This document shows positions 23,206-23,844 of a DNA stretch of 23,844 nucleotides, one piece after another; position 1 is the stretch's first letter, and each line of letters begins with the position of its first letter. The notes below the pieces were generated by a model. The model did no database searches. It was not told the origin of the DNA and saw only the letters and a list, made by a program, of their open reading frames with translations. This DNA comes from Saccoglossus kowalevskii (Eukaryota > Hemichordata > Enteropneusta > Harrimaniidae), in assembly GCF_000003605.2 (NCBI RefSeq), contig NW_003107095.1, forward strand, positions 173,250-197,093, given 5' to 3'. Both the position numbers and the translations under genes were made by a program.

Positions 23206-23844
23206 GTAAGGCATAAAACACTTGTTACTGTCACGAAATGATATGGATGCTTGGAAAGATTCAAGCATCATTCAAAATCGCAAATTACGCATATTACACA
23301 CTTTTTATAACACTAACAAAAATAATCTGAGATAAACACCAATCAGTTCTTTCACAGACTCACTAATTTTCATTACAATTTCCAGAAATCAAGGTTTTTT
23401 TGTGATTATCTTGCATTACTTGAGTTTCAGTTCACTGCGAGGTCACACATATTGCGTGAAAAATGTTTGATATAATTTTTTATTATAGCTCGATGTGGAG
23501 TATATGGCCTTTAATACTTTATCAAATGTGAACAGCACATTATTAAGTGTGGAAATATCTCACAAATAATGTAAAATAGTTTATTTTAGCTGGAAATAAT
23601 TTTCGCTGAATATAAACTTTTTGGGCGTTTTGTATGGAATTTATTTTCACCGATTTTTGATAAGTTGAATGTAAAATATAGGAAAAAGTGTATATTCGCT
23701 GGATTTTATTTTAACTGAATCATTCCTTCAGCGAAAATAGCGAAAATTTAAAACCAAGCAAAAATAAAGTACATGTATACAGTATGTCTAATCCTGTGCA
23801 ATTATTTAATGTCACTACAACGCTATAACCTTTGCTTGTCCTGG
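23206..23844 (+). other. XRCC6: XRCC6 intron 12, incomplete
   Basis: It starts gtaagg. Apart from MITE copy 3 nothing was recognised. No exon encoding the Ku70 C-terminal linker or SAP domain is visible before the window ends. Confidence 0.7.
23569..23782. mobile_element. MITE copy 3 (XRCC6 intron 12)
   Basis: It begins atgtaaaatagtttatttta and ends ccaagcaaaaataaagtac then atgtatacag. Its inner inverted pair ttttcgctgaa / ttcagcgaaaat is better preserved than in the other copies, so the inverted ends extend to about 45 bp. Confidence 0.75.

Overview
The window is animal genomic DNA: AT-rich, with many small GT-AG introns, dense degenerate repeats and a 50-N assembly gap. It holds two protein genes in head-to-head orientation. 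Both were rebuilt exon by exon by matching splice sites, reading phase and recalled protein families. On the minus strand, 10693 down to 2517, is a complete 12-exon M1AP (meiosis 1 associated protein) gene encoding 558 residues. On the plus strand, from 11925 past the right edge, is XRCC6, encoding the Ku70 subunit of the Ku DNA-end-binding heterodimer. Twelve coding exons are visible, about 505 residues. The C-terminal linker and SAP domain lie outside the window.

Layout: 1-403 shows nothing recognisable. 404-1860 is a hairpin-headed element containing a ~149-bp tandem repeat. 1861-2516 is M1AP 3' flank and UTR. 2517-10693 is M1AP, with one ~400-bp inverted-repeat element (6658-7053), one GC-AG intron and an RFX-type X-box in intron 2. 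10694-11923 is the shared divergent promoter region. 11924-23844 is XRCC6. Its introns carry a 2.86-kb foldback element with ~470-bp inverted arms and a nested insertion (13548-16403), a second tandem array (17351-17975), three copies of a ~200-bp MITE, a 510-bp solo LTR with a perfect 5-bp target duplication and two perfect heat-shock elements (19164-19673), and a second hairpin-headed element with internal tandem repeats (21890-22651).

The organism is probably an invertebrate, perhaps a non-vertebrate deuterostome such as a hemichordate or cephalochordate. This rests on gene content, repeat style and a gap of exactly 50 N, and is only an inference. Both proteins act on DNA double-strand breaks: Ku70 in end joining, and M1AP in meiotic recombination, as reported in mammals. 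Their shared 1.2-kb upstream region is therefore the most interesting arrangement here. No CRISPR array, rRNA, tRNA or bacterial-type feature was seen.
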